This document shows, one piece after another, positions 1 to 12,869 of a stretch of DNA of 64,000 nucleotides. This DNA comes from Aegilops tauschii subsp. strangulata. Lineage: Eukaryota > Streptophyta > Magnoliopsida > Poales > Poaceae. The translations under genes and the position numbers were made by a program. The DNA lies in contig NC_053039.3 in NCBI RefSeq assembly GCF_002575655.3, positions 241,654,622 to 241,718,621 on the forward strand. The letters are read 5' to 3'. Each line of letters starts with the position of its first letter. Position 1 is the stretch's first letter. A model generated the notes under the pieces. It had not been told where the DNA came from and did not search any database. It was given only the letters and a program-made list of their open reading frames with translations.

Positions 1-2485
1 ATGTAGGGCAACTGATGGAATACTAGCATCCTATACTAAGCATTTAGGACTGCAGGTAAGGGTAACAACTGTAGCAACAATGACAGGCTATGCAACAGAA
101 TAGGATTAACCGAAAGTAGTAACATGCTACACTACTCTAATGCAAGCAATAGAGAGAAGGAATAGGCGATATCTAGTGATCAAGGGGGGGGGCTTGCCTG
201 GAAGCTCAGCCGAGAAGGAGGGGTCGTCAACACCGTAGTCGTACTGGGTAGCAGCGGCGTCGGTCTCGGTGTCTAGCGAGAGAAGAGGGGGAAGAAACAA
301 TAAATATAATGCAAACATTTGCATGACGATGCATGACATGACAATGAGCGGTGTTAGGTGTGCCCTAATGCGGTAGGAGGTGATACCGGCATAGGGGGAA
401 ACATCGGAGGAAGTATTCCCAGTGTTTCGCGTTTTCGGACAGATGAACCGGAGGGGGAAAGTTGCGTGTTTACTATGCTAGGGATGTGTGGCGGACGAAT
501 GGGCTACGTATGTGTGTCTCGTCGTTCTGAGCAACTTTCATGTAGAAAACATTTTCATCTCAGCTACGGTTTATTTTCTATGATTTTTCAAAGCTTTATG
601 CATTTTTTGTAATTTATTTAATTATTTAAAATGAACATTGTCTAGAACAGTGAAAGGTGATGTTAGCATGACATCACCATGACATCAGCAGGTCAAACCC
701 AGCTAACCAGAGTCAAACCTGGCCTGTGTGTCCAGTGGGACCCACCTGTCATTGAGTCAGAGGTGAAATAGGGTTTGTTTTAAACTAATTAGGATTAAGT
801 GTGGGCCCCATTAGTCAGTGGCAGATTAGTGTGTTAATTAACTAATTAGGTTAATTAATTAATTAATATATTATTATTTTGTTTTTTATATAGGTGTTTT
901 TTAACGTTCTGGGGCCGGGCCCCTTGTCATAGGCCCCAAGGGCCAAACGGGCGCTCGGCGGTTATGGTCGCAGTGGCTCGCGGGCGCCCGACCCGTGCAG
1001 AAGCCGCGCGGGCATGGCTGAGCGCTGGCGCCGAGCGCCGGAGGCGGCCGCGGGCATGGCAGCCAGGGTCAGCAGCGGAACGGGGGGCGCTGGCGTCGGC
1101 GAGGCAACGGCAGGGGCGGCGCAGGGATAGCGGCAGCAGCAGGGGAGGCAGTGCAGCGGCGGGAGGTCGGGGCGCGACGGGCGCGGTCCGACGCGGCCCG
1201 GTGGAGGTGGAGGTGGCCTGGAAGAGGGCGGAGAAGGCGACGCGGGCGCGGGGTGCGCGAGGGGACCATGGGCGCGGCGACTGGAGGCGCACAAGGCCGC
1301 AGTAGCAGGTGCGGCGGCCGGAGCAGCGCCGTGCAGAGGGCGCGGCCGGTAGCGGCGCTTGGCGCGGGAGAGCAGCGCCGCAGGTGAGCTGGGTGGGGGC
1401 GCACAGGCCGGCGTGTGAGGCGGGCTGCGGGATAGAGCGCGAGCAGAGGCGCTGGAGGCATGGGCTGCGGGGCGAGGTGGTGTGCGCGTGCGGTGCAGGG
1501 TGCGCGACGCGAGCGGGGCGTGGTGGCCGTGCAGGGCGGAGCGGGGCGCGGTCGAGCGCGACGATGACGGCGCGCGCGCATAGAGGAGTAGGGGGAGAAG
1601 AAGGGAGGTGGCGGCTCACAGGGGAGCGGGAGGGGCATGGCAGCGGGCTCGGAGGCGACCCGTGGGGAGGACGACGACGGCGGCGGCGTGCGGAGGCCCG
1701 AGGATGAAGCCGAGCGTGGGGCGGCGTCGTGGGGGCATCCTGGCGCGGTCGCAGTCGGCGAGGCGAGGGGTGCCGTCGAGGGAGAGTGGACGGGGCGCGA
1801 GGACGAGGGCGGGGGCCGGCGAGGCTGCTCCAGGCGACGGCCACGGGGCCAGCCCCGATCCGATCTGGATCGTGGGGAGAGGGAGACGTGGGGAGTGGGG
1901 GGGTAGTGTGTGGTTAGGTTAGGGTTTGGTCGCCCAGGGGGGTTAAGGAGTGCGGTGGGTCGGCTAGGTTAGTGGGCTGGCTGGCTGGGCCATTTGGCCG
2001 AGTTGGCCAAGGGGTCTTTCTCCTTATTTTAATTTTTTGGTGTTCTTTTCTTTTTATTTTTCAATTTCTTTTCTGTTTATTTAATCTTTCAAATTGTTTT
2101 AGTTTTGTAAATCATATAGTTAGCACCCAAATTAGTAATAGTAGTTATACCACTGCCACAATTATTTTTTGTAGTTATAAAAATAGGTTTTCAATAATTT
2201 AATCATTTAAGAGATGTTTAAATAATTGTTTCAGCTATTGTTTTACCTATCTTAGAACATTTAGTTACTTTATAAAAATGTGGTTTCTTCACCAAAATAA
2301 TGTATGGATTATTTATCGCAAACCGAACATTTTAGTTTTAATGTTCTGAAAACTTTTGATGTTTGCCATTAACTCAAATTTAAAGTTGGATCGGTTTCGA
2401 ACTAACGCGAGATTAGGAACAGTAACTGAGGTGATGTGGCATCATTAGCAGGGGATTACTGTAGCTTAATCATCCGGGCGTCACA
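1..2485 (-). repeat. Element A 3' LTR (partial)
   Basis: The minus-strand start is TGTGACGCCCGGATGATTAA at 2485, next to a purine tract. The rest lies left of the window. The section 930-1900 is very GC-rich and gives many long overlapping open frames on both strands. None has domain content, and the matching frames in the other LTR copy differ, so I do not treat them as genes. The flanks 600-900 and 1950-2450 are AT-rich. LTR promoter and polyadenylation sites must be here but I cannot place them. Confidence 0.85.
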
Positions 2486-2522
2486 ATTCTCCTCCACTAC
2501 AAGAAATCTCGTCCCGAGATTT
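2486..2522 (-). other. Element A polypurine tract and adjacent hairpin
   Basis: On the minus strand GTAGTGGAGGAGAAT abuts the LTR start, as expected for the plus-strand priming tract. Just before it (2504-2522) is AAATCTCGTCCCGAGATTT, a perfect 8-bp stem with a 3-nt loop. The same hairpin, with one changed end base, precedes the 3' LTR of element D at 61348-61366. Confidence 0.7.
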
Positions 2523-5500
2523 AAGAGGGGAGTAAAGGTGGAAGGTTCGGGTTACGAAATTCTAACGGGTCTTCTCGGTGTTGGTTGATCTTCTCGAAGA
2601 GTTCGACCCATTATTGATGTCTTCATTCCTCTGCTTGAGGTCATCACGATGAAGTTGTCATCCTTTCTTCGGGGTCTTCATCGTACTTACGAATAGGTAA
2701 GGGGTAGCTTGGCAACGATAGGATGCCATAAGGGTTAATCATCTGGGGGTTATCCCATGAATGAGCATATGATTATCTCTCGAGTTGAACCAATAAAACA
2801 CATCGAGAGGAAAGTAAGAAGGTACAATAAGAAGTATCAAATGGATAGACAATCGTTCAACATCTTGAAACAAAGTGTGAAAGGGGTCCAGAGCAACGAG
2901 AATAAATATTGCGTCTGATACCAGAATAGATCACTAGGAAGGTGGGTCGCGAATTACCTATGAAACCAAGAGCAAGGGATAGCTTTGAAACAGGGATGTA
3001 CAGGTGAGTCAGGTCTCGATCCTGTGGAACTGTGGGTTATGGGCCCACCATGTGGGTCAAAATTAGGGAGGGCGCTGTCGTTTTGCACGATTACGATAGC
3101 AAGGCATGTCAGAGAAGAGACTGCCAGTTATGTCGGCAACAACTTTGGTACCAAGGGCGACGGACGAAGAGAACCATTTTCCTCCTCGTTGAAACGAGGC
3201 GGACCAATAGGCAAAGTTCCCATCCATCGGTGGTTACGGGAATGTCATCAACAATAGTAACAGGGTTCTACTGTCATAGTGGTACAATGAGGTGTTTACA
3301 TAAGCAGGGAAATATTACTGCTTATATAATATAGATCACAAGGAGGTTTAAACAAACCAATGGAAAGGAAAAGTGATTATCAGGTTTAAACAGAACAATG
3401 GAAAGGAAAATGTGTTTACACACATATTTCAAGGGTATATCCTTCCCAAGGACAAGCAGAGCATAATATCCATGACATGATATAATGTAGAAAACTCTTT
3501 AGGTAAGGGGAAGAATTTTTCATGACCTTACCCATACAACGGTGTTTGGATAATTGATCAAGAAACATTTAGCATTGGGCTTTAAATGTTCTTGTTGAAA
3601 ATCGGAGTACCACAGACATGCTTCGAGATAGCATTGACATGGTCTTCAAACAAAGGTCGGACTTGGATAGACAAAGGATTCATCAGGAACAACTTATAGA
3701 ATAAGTCTTACAATTTCCTCATGGAAGAATGATTAACCTTGTTAAAAAGGAAACCATAACAGCAGGTCCTCCGGCCAGGTGTGCTAGGCATGACATCACC
3801 TTATCGGTTCATATAAGGACCAATGTTATGACTCTTGGAAAATATCCGAACCATCATATCTGACCGAGTTTCAGATCTGGTTGGGGTCATGATACCTCAG
3901 ACTCAAGATGCCTGAGAAGGAAGGGGTGCAACACAATTTGACGAGACAACATTGTAAGATTCTCGGGAAATGTACTATGGAAGCGAGTTCCAAAGCAAGA
4001 GTTCATCCTTAAATCAAGGGGAGGGTGAGGAGGTGGCTGATGGGCTCAGTGACAATTCATTGAGATTTACAAAAAGGTGGATTTCCACAATTATGTGAAC
4101 AAGGAGATAACATTTGTCATATCCAATGATATGATGATGTATGCTCAAGGAAAAAACATACACAATTAAACATTGGTTGAAAGGTGCACTCAAAATATGG
4201 GCTGGGCTGCACGACCAAAGTTAGAATGGTGATTCAATTATCGAAAGACTTAGAATGAAACTATCGCCCATTCACTTCAAAGCAATAGGGTTGCTAGAAG
4301 TTTTGAATTCACATGTCATAGCTCAATTGTCGGTATTCCGGTTAACAACAACACGGGGACCAAGGAATGAACGGAGATGGCGGAAAGTATTATTATATCA
4401 AGAATTCTTAAGGGGCGGTGAAATTCTCACCACATTCTTGACAAAAAGAGATGGTAATACTTCAAGGTAAAGAAGAACAAATGATGGGTAGCAAGGAACT
4501 CAAGGTATAACACAAAACATGAACAAGTTTGTGTTGAATGGAAGGCAATAAAGTGGTCGGTGATAATACAAAGCATCAAGGGCAAGGATGGTATTTCTCA
4601 TCAAGAATTCGACTGATATTCTGGAAGAGCTCAGAATGCTGATGAGGTTCATGACACATTTGTCGAGAGATTTCAAGAAGATGTAATCGATAGGCGATGA
4701 ATTCAAGTTAAAGGAATGATGAAGCGAAAGGTTATTGGAACCATGGGTACGACACAAACTCGAAATCAAGTTTGTTGTTCAAGGAGAAATGATATGACAA
4801 GAAAGATCGACGTAAGCTTAGCTCACCGTCGAAATTTGTGCTCCGGGAAGGACCAGGTAGCACAGTTAAAATTATCACGATAATGATGTATGTGATCAGG
4901 CTTGGGATGACTTGAAGGATTATTAAACTCGTAAGCAACGAAAATTACTTAGAGTTATTGAATCAGAGTGCAGACTCTTTTCACTATTTTGTGTTCTCGG
5001 TTGACGACAACCCAGAACTCGTGGAGTGACCATGACGGGGAAAGTTACTACTCCATCAAAAATTCATAAGATGTAGTGTAATGAGTTGATATCCTCGAGA
5101 TACCAGGGGGTAATACCCGAAGGTAGATCAAAATAGAGGTTGGACAGACGTAATGATCTGCAGAAGGCAAGTACTTTTAACTTGTCCGAGAATGGGAGCA
5201 AAGAAGAACAATCACGGTCGGAACCACGATTGCAAAGGACAAAATCATAGATACAAGATCAAATTATGCCAAGTGAATAACTATTGTTACGAGAAACTAT
5301 CATGATAAGCTCAACATCGTTTCCATGGGCATGAACACAAAGTTCAAGGTCGACTCCCACTTCTCCAATGTATAACATTTCAATCACTCCTCGCCTTCGA
5401 CGAAGTTGTAGTGTAGAAATTTATCTAGCATAACACCAGTAGAGTATGATCCATAGAAGTTCCCGGGTTCATACAGATTAGGGAAGGTATTGGTTCAACC

Positions 5501-6678
5501 CTTTAGGGCATCTTAGGAATATATACCACAAGCTTCGAGAGTAATTATCACAAGCTCGAAAACAGAGCATGGTTGGCCAAATCCAAGAATAGGATTTACT
5601 AATGGCATTATGTATCAGGGAAAGAACTTCCCAAGTGATTGAATAGGAAGGACGCTATCGGATAAAACCCAACAAAGGTTCCGGTGGTCCTCAAGGGATC
5701 TGATGTGACCATCGGTACTCAACCAGAGGAAGAATGCAAGGAGATCAGATTATAGAAACAACTGACTAATTCAAAGCTCAAATGTAAATGAATTATGATT
5801 TCCAAATCAAAGGATCAGAAGCAAACGCTCTGATTAAGAATGGATAAGTTGAATAGACTTAGGGGTACATTCGATGACAAGTTGATTGGTCGAGGACCAG
5901 CTCATGTTCAAAATGACGTTTGAGCCGGAAGGATGAATCCTAGGATCCGATTGAGGATTGCGAGCATTCGCAACATATCGAATCAAGTGACTCGAAATGA
6001 TAGTGACAAAGGATGTCAACAGAGATTACTAGAAGTATGGAATTAACCATAATGCAGGAAGGCAAGGAATTCAAGAGCAATGGGCTGCTGAGGATTTCCA
6101 GAAAATCAAATGGTATTTCGAGGACTTTTGTGAAACACACATGAACAACTAGGGATGAGCGAGTACCCAGCAAGTGCGAGGAATTATCCGTAGGGGTATT
6201 TATGTGGCAAGGAACTGCAAGGCAGTAGGCACAAAGTATACTCAGAACAATAGAGCGCATTTCGGGGTATCTTGTAATGACAAGATCAATGGGGAATGAT
6301 TGTATGAATGGCAAGTGTACGTGGTTATCCATAGGGGTATATCGATGATAGTGAATTGCAAAACAAACGGGCACCAAGTCTCGAGGGAACATCGGAGAGT
6401 AACTTCAAAATCTTGTGGTGCAGCCGGCGATCATCTAGACGGAAGGGGCTCTCCGGGAGAAAGTGTTTTTGAGAACCTAAAGTCAGATTTAGTAAAATCA
6501 TTTAACCCGAATAGAAGAGAGATCAGAGTCCCAGAGCATAGACGAGGAATAAAAGATCCTAATACCACCCAATGGCGACGTGGGCCCGTAAGCCACACAA
6601 CCATGTTAGTAAAAGTTTTGCAATGACTAGACTCGACTTCGACCAAGGAGTTTGGAAGGGGGATTCCTACAGGCAGTC

Positions 6679-6691
6679 GGCTCTGATACTA
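6679..6691 (-). other. Element A primer binding site
   Basis: The plus strand shows GGCTCTGATACTA three bases from the LTR boundary at 6695. Its complement differs at one base from TGGTATCAGAGCC, the initiator-methionine-tRNA primer site used by many plant retrotransposons. This fixes the element's orientation and the inner edge of its 5' LTR. Confidence 0.75.
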
Positions 6692-6694
6692 ACT

Positions 6695-7803
6695 TGTGAC
6701 GCCCCCGATTCAATCGTACACTAATCATACACGCAAACGTGTATGATTAAGATCAGGGCCTTACGGGAAGATATGACAACACAACTCTAAAAATAAAATA
6801 AGTCATACAAGCATCATAATACAAGCCAGGGGCCTCGAGGGCTCGAATACAAGTGCTCGATCATATACGAGTCAGCGGAAGCAACAATATCTGAGTACAG
6901 ACATAAGTTAAACAAGTTGCCATAAGATTGCTAGCACAAACTGGGATACAGATAGAAAGAGGTGCAGGCCTCCTGCCTGGGATCCTCCTAAACTACTCCT
7001 GGTCGTCGTCAGCGGCCTGCACGTAGTAGGCACCTCCGGTGTAGTAGGAGTCGTCGTCGACGGTGGCGTCAAGCTCCTGGGCTCCAGCATCTGGTTGCGA
7101 CAACCAGGAAGAAAGGAAATGGGGGAAAGGGGGAGAAAAGCAACCGTGAGTACTCATCCAAAGTACTCGCTAGCAAGGATCTACACTACTTATGCATGGG
7201 TATCTGTATAAAGGGCAATATCGGTGGACTGAACTACAGAATGCCAGAATAAGAGGGGGATAGCTAATCCTATCGAAGACTACGTTTCTGGCAACCTCCA
7301 TCTTGCAGCATGTAGAAGAGAGTAGATGGTAAGTTCACCAAGTATCATTGCATAGCATAATCCTACCCGGCGATCCTCCCCTCACCGCCCTGTGTGAGAG
7401 CGATCACCGGGTTATATCTGGCACTTGGAAGGGTGTGTTTTATTAAGTATCCGGTTCTAGTTGTCATAAGGTCAAGGTACAACTCCGGGTCATCCTTTTA
7501 CCGAGGGACACAGCTATTCGAATAGATAAACTTCCCTGCAGGGGTGCACCACATTACCCAACACGCTCGATCCCATTTGGCCGGACACACTTTCCTGGGT
7601 CATGCCCGGCCTCAGAAGATCAACACGTCGCAACCCCACCTAGGCACAACAGAGAGGTCAGCACGCCAGTCTAAATCCTATGCGCGCAGGGGTCTGGGCC
7701 CATCGCCCATTGCACACCTGCACGTTGCGAACACGGCCGGTAAGCAGACCTAGCCTCCCTAATACAAGAGCAAGCGTTCCAGTCCAATCCGGCGCGCGTC
7801 GCT
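6695..7803 (-). repeat. Element A 5' LTR, inner piece
   Basis: It begins TGTGACGCCCCCGATTC on the plus strand, which is the LTR end in element orientation, next to the primer site. It stops at 7803, where element B is inserted. The sequence resumes at 28012. No gene is seen; the short frames at 6908-7090 and 7544-7753 have no recognisable content. Confidence 0.8.
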
Positions 7804-8401
7804 TGATGAGGACATAGACCTGGGGTAGGGTAATAGGCCTGACCTATACGTCCTACCTAAGGTCCTTGTCTTAGAAGCAAAGAAGGTCAAGAGTAAATAG
7901 GGAGGGCCCAACAAAGGTGTCGAGTGCAATCCACTCGAACTACCATTCACTCGGAGACCCCTCCTTCTTTAGGTGACTCGACCACTCAACCATTCGACCA
8001 TGTAAAAGACCACTCAACGTACAGAAGACCTAAAGCCACCCTGCGCAGCAACGGTCGGGCGTTTACTCATAGACATAATGATCATTTATAGCACTTTATT
8101 ATTGACGTTACCTGTAACGCTCTCGCTTTATGTACATTGAACCCTGTGTAACAGAGGGGAGCTGGGGTCCTGGCGCACTCTATATAAGCCACCCTCGTCC
8201 TCTGAGACAAGGGTTCGCACCCCCTCTAACACACACACGTATAATCCAGTCGACCGCCTCCGGGCACCAAGACGTAGGGCTATTACTTCCTCCGCGAAGG
8301 GCCTGAACTCGTAAAAACTCATGTGTACAACTTCGCCATAGCTAGGATCTTGCCTCTACATACCTACCCCCCATTCTACTGTCAGTCTTAGATCCACGAC
8401 A
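7804..8401 (+). repeat. Element B 5' LTR
   Basis: This 598-bp TG...CA repeat matches 27416-28011 and, on the other strand, 48201-48775. CTCTATATAAGCC near 8180 is a good TATA-type sequence, present in all three copies, so transcription probably starts shortly downstream. Confidence 0.9.
8179..8190 (+). promoter_or_regulatory. Candidate LTR TATA box (element B)
   Basis: The sequence CTCTATATAAGC lies in the LTR about 220 bp before its end. The same string occurs in the 3' LTR (near 27790) and inverted in element B2 (near 48413). Conservation in three copies supports its role as the core promoter, inferred from sequence only. Confidence 0.55.
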
Positions 8402-8403
8402 GT

Positions 8404-8421
8404 TGGCGCCCACCGTGGGGC
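8404..8421 (+). other. Element B primer binding site
   Basis: TGGCGCCCACCGTGGGGC begins two bases after the 5' LTR end. TGGCGCC is a typical start for plant Gypsy primer sites. I did not assign the tRNA. Confidence 0.7.
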
Positions 8422-8880
8422 AGGTGTCTTAGCGACTTGTCGGTAAAGTTGCGATTTTTCCGATTCCCATCATCATGGTTTCCGGCGGTGGATTGGCTGA
8501 GGGCCGTAAGATCCGTCTCGGCACGCTCGTCTTCATTGTCGACAACTCCGCCTAGCTCCAAGAGGCTCCACTCGACGTCGATGTGCTCCCCGTCCGCGGG
8601 GCGACGCACTTTCGTGCATGCGTCCACGGCGTCCTCCTTCGGCTGTCGTCGACTCAGTATCGGTTGGCTCCTGTGGCGTCCTCACTCCCCGCTGGTCGCT
8701 GGCGCAAACGTTCCGGTCGGTCGCGTCTCCAGCGGTGGGTGAGGCACGCAGTGGCCCGCCAGTCGGCCACCCCACAAGTCGCGGCAATCGAGCCCGACGA
8801 AACTCTCTACGGCCTGTTCGACTGGCTCCGTCGAGACCGCATCCGAGTGCGACAGCTGTGATCCTGCGGCAGAAGTCTTG

Positions 8881-9183
8881 ATGGTCAATGGACCACGCAG
8901 TCCTCCTGGCTTCCCTCGCGACGACGGTGGCAATGGTGGTGGCGATCCGTTGCGTGCCCACGAAGAGTACCTCCCCGAGCCTCTTTCTTCGCAGCAGAGG
9001 GAAGAGCTCCGCCGCCGCAATATGGATGCACTTCACACTCCTATCGTTGGAGAAACCCCCGAAGCCCGGGCCTTGGAGGAGGCGCGCCTGGCCAACTTGG
9101 CTGAGCGCACTCGACTGGAGAACCTCCAGCACGCACTCGACGAGCGTGCTCGGCAGCGGATTCCTGAATCCAGTCGGCGATAG
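8881..9183 (+). pseudogene. gag: Element B gag, N-terminal fragment
   Basis: This open frame of about 100 codons begins with ATG near 8881 and ends in TAG at 9181. It has an acidic, charged helical stretch rich in Glu, Arg and Leu (LEEARLANLAERTRLENLQ), common at the start of Tat Gag proteins. A stop and frame changes between 9184 and about 9520 separate it from the main Gag region. I read it as the 5' part of one broken gag gene, because the spacing matches and nothing else accounts for it. The leader 8422-8880 shows no other gene. Confidence 0.55.
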
Positions 9184-9513
9184 CTTTTTCCGCCTCCAAC
9201 TCAGGTATACTGAACTCCGATTCAGAATCTCACAGCTGCAGCCCGAATAGCAGAGTTGATTCAGCCTTCCCAGTCAGAGGCTGGCAGAGGTTTGATGCAG
9301 ATCCGAGCTTTACTCTGGGTAGCGGGAGAGCAGAACACAGCTGTATCTCAGTCGCAGAATAGGATTCACAGCAGATCTGTGATGGCAGACACAGTTTAGT
9401 CGGCTCACAGGCCAAGATCGCCTCCGAGACGTGAGGGACGTGGAGACCGGCGAGATCAGTACAGAAACCGTGAGCAGTATGATCACCGACTCGACCATGA
9501 TGACCTTTGTCGA

Positions 9514-10794
9514 GTGCCCACACCTCCCCCGAGGAGTGGGTCATATGTGCCTCAGCAGCACGATGACAGACGCCCTCATAGTGGCGGACGAAGAATTCCA
9601 GTCGACCCCAGAGAGCCGGGCTTTGATGCGAGATATATTCTCGTTCAAGGTCTGGTTGACAGGAACAGGGCACACAGAGAGGGCCACGATAGAGATTATC
9701 CGACTGGCAGCAGAGTGCATGTTTCAGGTCCTGAGTGTTTCAGCAGAGCCATCAGAGCAGCAGTGATTCCTCCCAACTTCAGGTTGGCGACTGGAGTCAG
9801 CAAGTTCACTGGTGAGTCCAAGCCTGACACTTGGCTCGAGGACTACCGAGTGGCTGTACAGATCGGTGGCGACAATGATGAAGTGGCCATGAAGCACCTT
9901 CCTCTGATGTTGGAAGGCTCGGCCAGAGCGTGGTTGAATCAGTTAGCACCTGGCAGCATATATAGTTGGGAGGAACTTGCCCGATTGTTTGTTAGAACCT
10001 TTGAAGGTACATGCAAACGACCAGTGGGATTGACAGAGTTGCAGTCCTGTGTGCAGAAACCGAATGATACCTTGAGGGATTATATCCAGAGATGGATCAC
10101 ACTGCACCACACAGTAGAGAATGTGTCAGATCACCAAGCTGTTTGTGCCTTCAAGGAGGGTGTTAAGTACCGAGAGTTGAACCTGAAGTTCGGTTGGACA
10201 GGAGATATGTCCCTGAGTCGGATGATGGAGATCGCCACCAAGTATGCCAATGGTGAAGAGGAGGACCGACTCCGGAGTGGCAAGCACAAAACAGTCGCCC
10301 ACGAAATCGGAGGAGGGAATTCCAGTCGGAAACAGAAACGCAAGGCCGAACCAGCAGCTCCTGGTGAAGCTTTAGTTGTGGCCCAAGGGAAGTTCAAGGG
10401 GAAGCCCAAAGGGCCATGGAACCCCAAGAAAGTTAAAGATCAAGATGGGAATGATGTGTTGGATTTACCATGCCACATTCATACCAAAAAAGATGAAGAG
10501 GGTAATCTCATTTACCCTAAACACACCACTCGACAGTGTCGGCTCCTGATCCAGCAGTTCCGAGAGAAACAACCCAAGGAGAAAGAAAAGGAGTCGGATA
10601 AGGGTGATGATAAGGAAGAAGATGATGAAGGTTTTCCCAATGTCAATTCCACTCTGATGATTTTTGCTGATGTTGAAAGCAAAAGTCGACTGAAAGTTAT
10701 CAACAGAGAGGTGAACATGGTTGCTCCGGCGACACCAAGAAGTGGTCCCAGACTGCCATCACATTCGACCAGTCTGACCATCCAGCACGTATAG
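9514..10794 (+). pseudogene. gag: Element B Gag (capsid) region
   Basis: Gag is the structural protein that would package element RNA in cytoplasmic particles. The frame of 426 codons has a retrotransposon Gag domain at about residues 95-235, with the signature stretch FTGESKPDTWLEDYRVAVQ and later EGSARAWLNQLAPGSIYSWE. A basic Lys-rich segment follows at about 265-310. A Cys/His stretch around residues 315-345 (CHIHTKKDEEG...HTTRQC) could be a degenerate zinc knuckle. The last ~30 residues after NMVAPATP look frame-shifted. The first codons up to about residue 60 also look out of frame, so the nominal ATG is unlikely to be the original start. It lies just before protease-pol. Confidence 0.85.
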
Positions 10795-10800
10795 CCACCC

Positions 10801-11345
10801 CTGGGAGGCAAGCGCTAGTGGTCGACCCAGTTGTTGAAGGCACTCGACTGACTAAAGTGCTGATGGATGGTGGTAGTGGCCTGAATATCCTGTATGCTGA
10901 CACCTTGAAGGGAATGGGCATTCCGATGTCCAAGCTTAGTGAAAGCAACATGAGTTTCCATGGCGTTATACCCGGCAAGAAGGCTGAATCACTCGGCCAG
11001 ATCGCCCTTGATGTGGTTTTCGGTGATTCCTAGAATTACCGCAAAGTGAAGTTGACATTTGAAGTAGTGGATTTCCATAGTGCTTATCATGCTATTCTGG
11101 GTAGGCCTGCCTATGCACGTTTCATGGCTCGACCATGTTACGTGTACCTCAAGTTGAAAATGCCTGGTCCCAGAGGAGTGATCACTATCACTGGCAATCG
11201 GCAGAAGGCAGAAGAGTGCTTCCAGAAGGGCTCAAAAATCGCCGATGCACAAATGGCAGGAGTCGAAATGCAAGAATACCGGAAGAACGCAGATCCGAGT
11301 GATTTGTTGCGCTCCAAGAAGCCTGCCACTGATTCTGCATTTTAG
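10801..11345 (+). pseudogene. pol: Element B aspartic protease region
   Basis: Two fragments in compatible frames are broken by a TAG at 11031-11033. The first has the retropepsin active-site stretch VLMDGGSGLNILY, with Asp-Gly-Gly-Ser-Gly in place of the usual Asp-Thr/Ser-Gly-Ala/Ser, as often seen in Tat elements. The second has the C-terminal part FHSAYHAILGRPAYARFMA, typical of retroviral-type proteases. The enzyme would cleave the Gag-Pol polyprotein. The TAG fits a CAG-to-TAG change. The frame ends at TAG 11343, before the RT. Confidence 0.8.
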
Positions 11346-12578
11346 TCATCCGGTGAAACCAAACCGATTCATATTCATCCCACCGATCCTAATGCTGCTC
11401 CTACTCATATTTCAACTTCACTCGACAGCACATAGGAAGAAGCGCTCATCCAGTTCCTCGGTGAGAACTGGGACATCTTCGCATGGAAACCTTCTGACAT
11501 GCCAGGTGTACCCAGGGGACTGGCTGAGCATCGTTTGCGAGTCGACTCGAAGGTAAAACCGGGCAAGGAACATCTTCGACGGTCCGCCGTATAGAAGAGA
11601 AAAGCAATTGGTGAGGAAGTGGCTCGGCTCCTGGCAGCTGAGTTCATCTGAGAGATTTACCACTCCGAGTGGCTCGCCAATGTTGTCATGGTCTCCAAAA
11701 AGGACGATTCACTTCGCATGTGCATTGACTTCAAGCATATCAATCGGGCCTGCCCGAAAGATCATTTCCCTCTCCCCGGCATCGACCAAATTGTCGACTC
11801 AACTGCGGGGTGTGAGCGATTGTCTTTTCTGGACGCCTATTCCGGGTATCATCAGATCCGACTGTATGGACCCGATGAGATAAAAACGGCTTTCATCACT
11901 CCATTCGGATGCTTCTGTTATGTCACCATGCCATTCGGCCTGAAGAACGCCGGAGCCACATTCATGAGGATGATTCAGAAGTGTTTGCTCACTCAAATCA
12001 GTCGGAATGTGGAAGCATACATGGATGACATTGTGGTCAAGTCACGAAAGGGTTCCGACCTGCTGACTGACCTTGCTGAAACTTTTGCCAACCTCAGAAG
12101 GTATGATATCAAGCTTAATCCATCAAAGTGCACATTCGGAGTTCCTGGCGGAAAGTTACTCGGTTTCCTCGTTTCCGAACGAGGGATCGACGCTAACCCA
12201 GAGAAAGTTGGTGCTATACTCCAGATGAAACGCCCTGTGCGTGTGCATGATGTCCAGAAGCTTACTGGTTGTTTGGCCGCCTTGAGTCGATTCATTTCTC
12301 GCCTCGGTGAAAAGGCATTGCCTCTTTACCGACTGATGAAGAAGTCTGATAAGTTCGAGTGGACTCCTGAAGCTGATGCAGCGTTAGCAGAGCTCAAAGC
12401 CCTGCTTTCCACCCAACCGGTGCTCGCTGCCCCAATCAGCAAAGAGCCTTTACTGCTTTACATTGTAGCCACTGGACAAGTTGTCAGTACAGTACTCATG
12501 GTCGAGCGGGAAGAAGAAGGAAAAGCCTATAAAGTTCAGCGCCCAGTATATTATGTTTCTGAAGTTCTGACTCCATAG
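11346..12578 (+). pseudogene. pol: Element B reverse transcriptase and start of RNase H
   Basis: The RT would copy element RNA into DNA. Open coding runs 11688-12578. It shows CIDFKHINRACPKDHFPLP, LDAYSGYHQIRL, FGLKNAGATF and the catalytic YMDD at 12018-12029. The connection domain (KLTGCLAALSRFISRLGEKA) follows, then the start of the first RNase H (EFTPEADAALAELK-type, seen as FEWTPEADAALAELKALL). The segment 11346-11687 is coding-like but frame-broken, with weak remnants of the region before the RT fingers. The frame closes with a TAG at 12576-12578, again explained by CAG to TAG. Confidence 0.9.
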
Positions 12579-12869
12579 AAGCAAAGATATCCACATTATC
12601 AGAAGCTGGTTTATGGGATTTACATGACCACGAAGAAGGTTGCACACTATTTCTCTAATCACTCCATTATAGTCGTCAGCGACGCACCATTATCAGAGAT
12701 TCTGAACAACAGAGATGCAACTGGTCGAGTGGCAAAGTGGGCGATTGAACTCCTTCCCTTCGATATCAAGTTTGAGGCAAAGAAAGCTATCAAGTCCCAA
12801 GCAATAGCAGATTTCCTCGCCGAGTGGATTGAACAACAACTGCCGACTCAGATTCACTCAGAGCACTGA
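12579..12869 (+). pseudogene. pol: Element B first RNase H, C-terminal part
   Basis: This continues the same frame after the TAG: RYPHYQKLVYGIYM, then the tether-like ALxxxRK equivalent (KVAHYFSNHSIIVVSDAPLS), ending AIADFLAEWIEQ. In Ty3/Gypsy Pol this region degrades the RNA of the RNA:DNA hybrid. In Tat elements the first RNase H is usually degenerate and tethers a second, archaeal-like RNase H, which matches what follows here. It stops at TGA 12867-12869, probably from TGG. Confidence 0.8.

Larger units (their letters stand above)
2486..6694 (-). other. Element A internal region, no surviving gag-pol
   Basis: This is 4.2 kb with no open frame above about 150 codons and no recognisable gag, protease, RT, RNase H or integrase motif on either strand. 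It is much shorter than a complete chromovirus interior. The minus-strand end next to the 3' LTR keeps a short stretch equivalent to the C-terminal chromodomain coding end of element D, including its hairpin. It is either a deletion derivative that moved in trans or a heavily decayed copy. Confidence 0.6.

Noticed and set aside
927..1922. Several long open frames on both strands (up to about 300 codons), repeated at 40200-41150
   Set aside because: They lie in the GC-rich core of an LTR, overlap on both strands, are Arg/Pro/Ala-rich with no domain, and are not conserved in frame between the two LTR copies.
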